DNA of 64,000 nucleotides from Liolophura sinensis (Eukaryota > Mollusca > Polyplacophora > Chitonida > Chitonidae): assembly GCF_032854445.1 (NCBI RefSeq), contig NC_088300.1, positions 62,902,984-62,966,983 on the forward strand. The letters are read 5' to 3'. Shown piece after piece: positions 63,546 to 64,000 of this stretch. The notes beneath the pieces are model-generated. The model was not told the DNA's origin and ran no database searches. It saw only the letters and a list, made by a program, of their open reading frames with translations. Every line of letters begins with the position of its first letter. Position 1 is the stretch's first letter. A program made the translations under genes and the position numbers.

Positions 63546-64000
63546 CCCAGAACTAAATGGGGTAAATCGAAGGTGTTCAACCTTTTAACAATACACATGC
63601 TTCAAATAACAGTACAAGGAGACTGATGAGTTGTTACATGTAGTATATGTCTGCGCCTGGTTTAAATTAAAGTTGTTCATCTTTGTTTATGTCCTTTTCA
63701 TCACGTAAGCAACATTTTTAAGATTCGCGCACTAAAATTCCCACTGACTAGAATTGGTTTTCTTCAGCGCTTTTTTGTTGTTTTCTTTTCTTGTCAGCCA
63801 TGTTTTTTATTTACTTACAGCTAACTTGTGTAATTGACTATCTCACTTGGCTGGTATTGTATCAGGTTAAGTGTGAATGTAATCCCCAGGGCTCTCATAA
63901 CAAGCTCCTACTCTGGGGCATTAATTTACACTAAGGACAAAGATGGAGTCGTGCGTGTGCGCTGGAAAAGTGGATTGGCTGTACCGGCTGCTGGGATGAT

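Larger units (their letters stand above)
25119..64000 (+). other. Ephrin intron 1 (5' part, runs off window)
   Basis: The intron starts with a consensus donor GTAAGT at 25119. No downstream reading frame resembles the rest of an ephrin domain (Cys-rich beta sandwich with motifs such as DIICP), so the acceptor must lie beyond 64000 and the intron exceeds 38.8 kb. Large first introns are known in vertebrate ephrin genes. Contents seen: simple repeats, homopolymer tracts, candidate transcription-factor sites, and CpG depletion from about 27.1 kb. No SINE copies of the kind seen upstream were recognised inside it. A nested or antisense gene cannot be excluded, but none is supported. Confidence 0.75.
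27100..64000. other. CpG-depleted domain (putative methylated gene body)
   Basis: Hand counts of CpG: 4 in 40741-41100, 2 in 46021-46380, 0 in 51001-51420 and 2 in 57001-57360. Upstream blocks of 360 bp gave 21 (14101-14460) and 14 (20041-20400). The drop occurs near 27.1 kb, about 2 kb inside the intron. Invertebrates methylate gene bodies, and methylated CpG decays to TpG/CpA. Depletion with TG/CA enrichment therefore suggests germline methylation of the transcribed ephrin locus. Confidence 0.6.

Noticed and set aside
1-64000. Conserved animal microRNA precursors (let-7, miR-1, miR-7, miR-9, miR-10, miR-92 seeds)
   Set aside because: No mature sequence recognised by eye on a quick scan; a proper covariance or seed search was not possible.

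Overview
The window reads as nuclear DNA of a marine mollusc; bivalve versus gastropod cannot be decided here. Long reading frames are absent, microsatellites and homopolymers are common, and several fragments match, from memory, the 3' portion of tRNA-derived SINEs widespread in molluscs (V-SINE/RUDI-like, tail ending in TTGAGTACGGCGTAAAAC-type sequence). No bacterial operons, rRNA genes, CRISPR arrays or long viral or transposon ORFs were seen.

Only one protein-coding exon is well supported. It is the first coding exon of an ephrin gene on the + strand (24961-25118): signal peptide, then the start of the ephrin receptor-binding domain (LPAVHWNSSNP), then a GTAAGT splice donor in phase 2. 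In vertebrate ephrins the first intron interrupts the coding sequence at the same place. The exon is preceded by a CpG-rich promoter/leader region (about 24.09-24.96 kb) with two short upstream ORFs. No second ephrin exon was found, so intron 1 fills the rest of the window (more than 38.8 kb).

Layout: 1-24 kb is upstream non-coding DNA holding SINE fragments, a 28-bp minisatellite (15.24-15.44 kb), a two-copy 161-bp repeat (16.2-16.5 kb), two long (TA)n tracts and an RFX X-box. 24.1-25.1 kb is the ephrin promoter, leader and exon 1. 25.1-27.1 kb is CpG-rich proximal intron with a twin E-box palindrome. From about 27.1 kb to the end the intron is strongly CpG-depleted, as expected for a methylated gene body, with a few pockets that keep CpG (33.6-33.9, 49.2-49.4, 54.7-55.0 and 62.9-63.45 kb). 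These pockets are candidate regulatory elements.

The most unusual signal is three matches to the palindromic RFX X-box pattern GTNNCCATGGNAAC (5432, 48881, 58885), where chance predicts well under one. A POU-SOX-type composite site at 63498 and a POU-homeodomain pair at 50565 add to a picture of a developmental regulatory landscape around an axon-guidance/patterning gene. I found no novel protein-based system.
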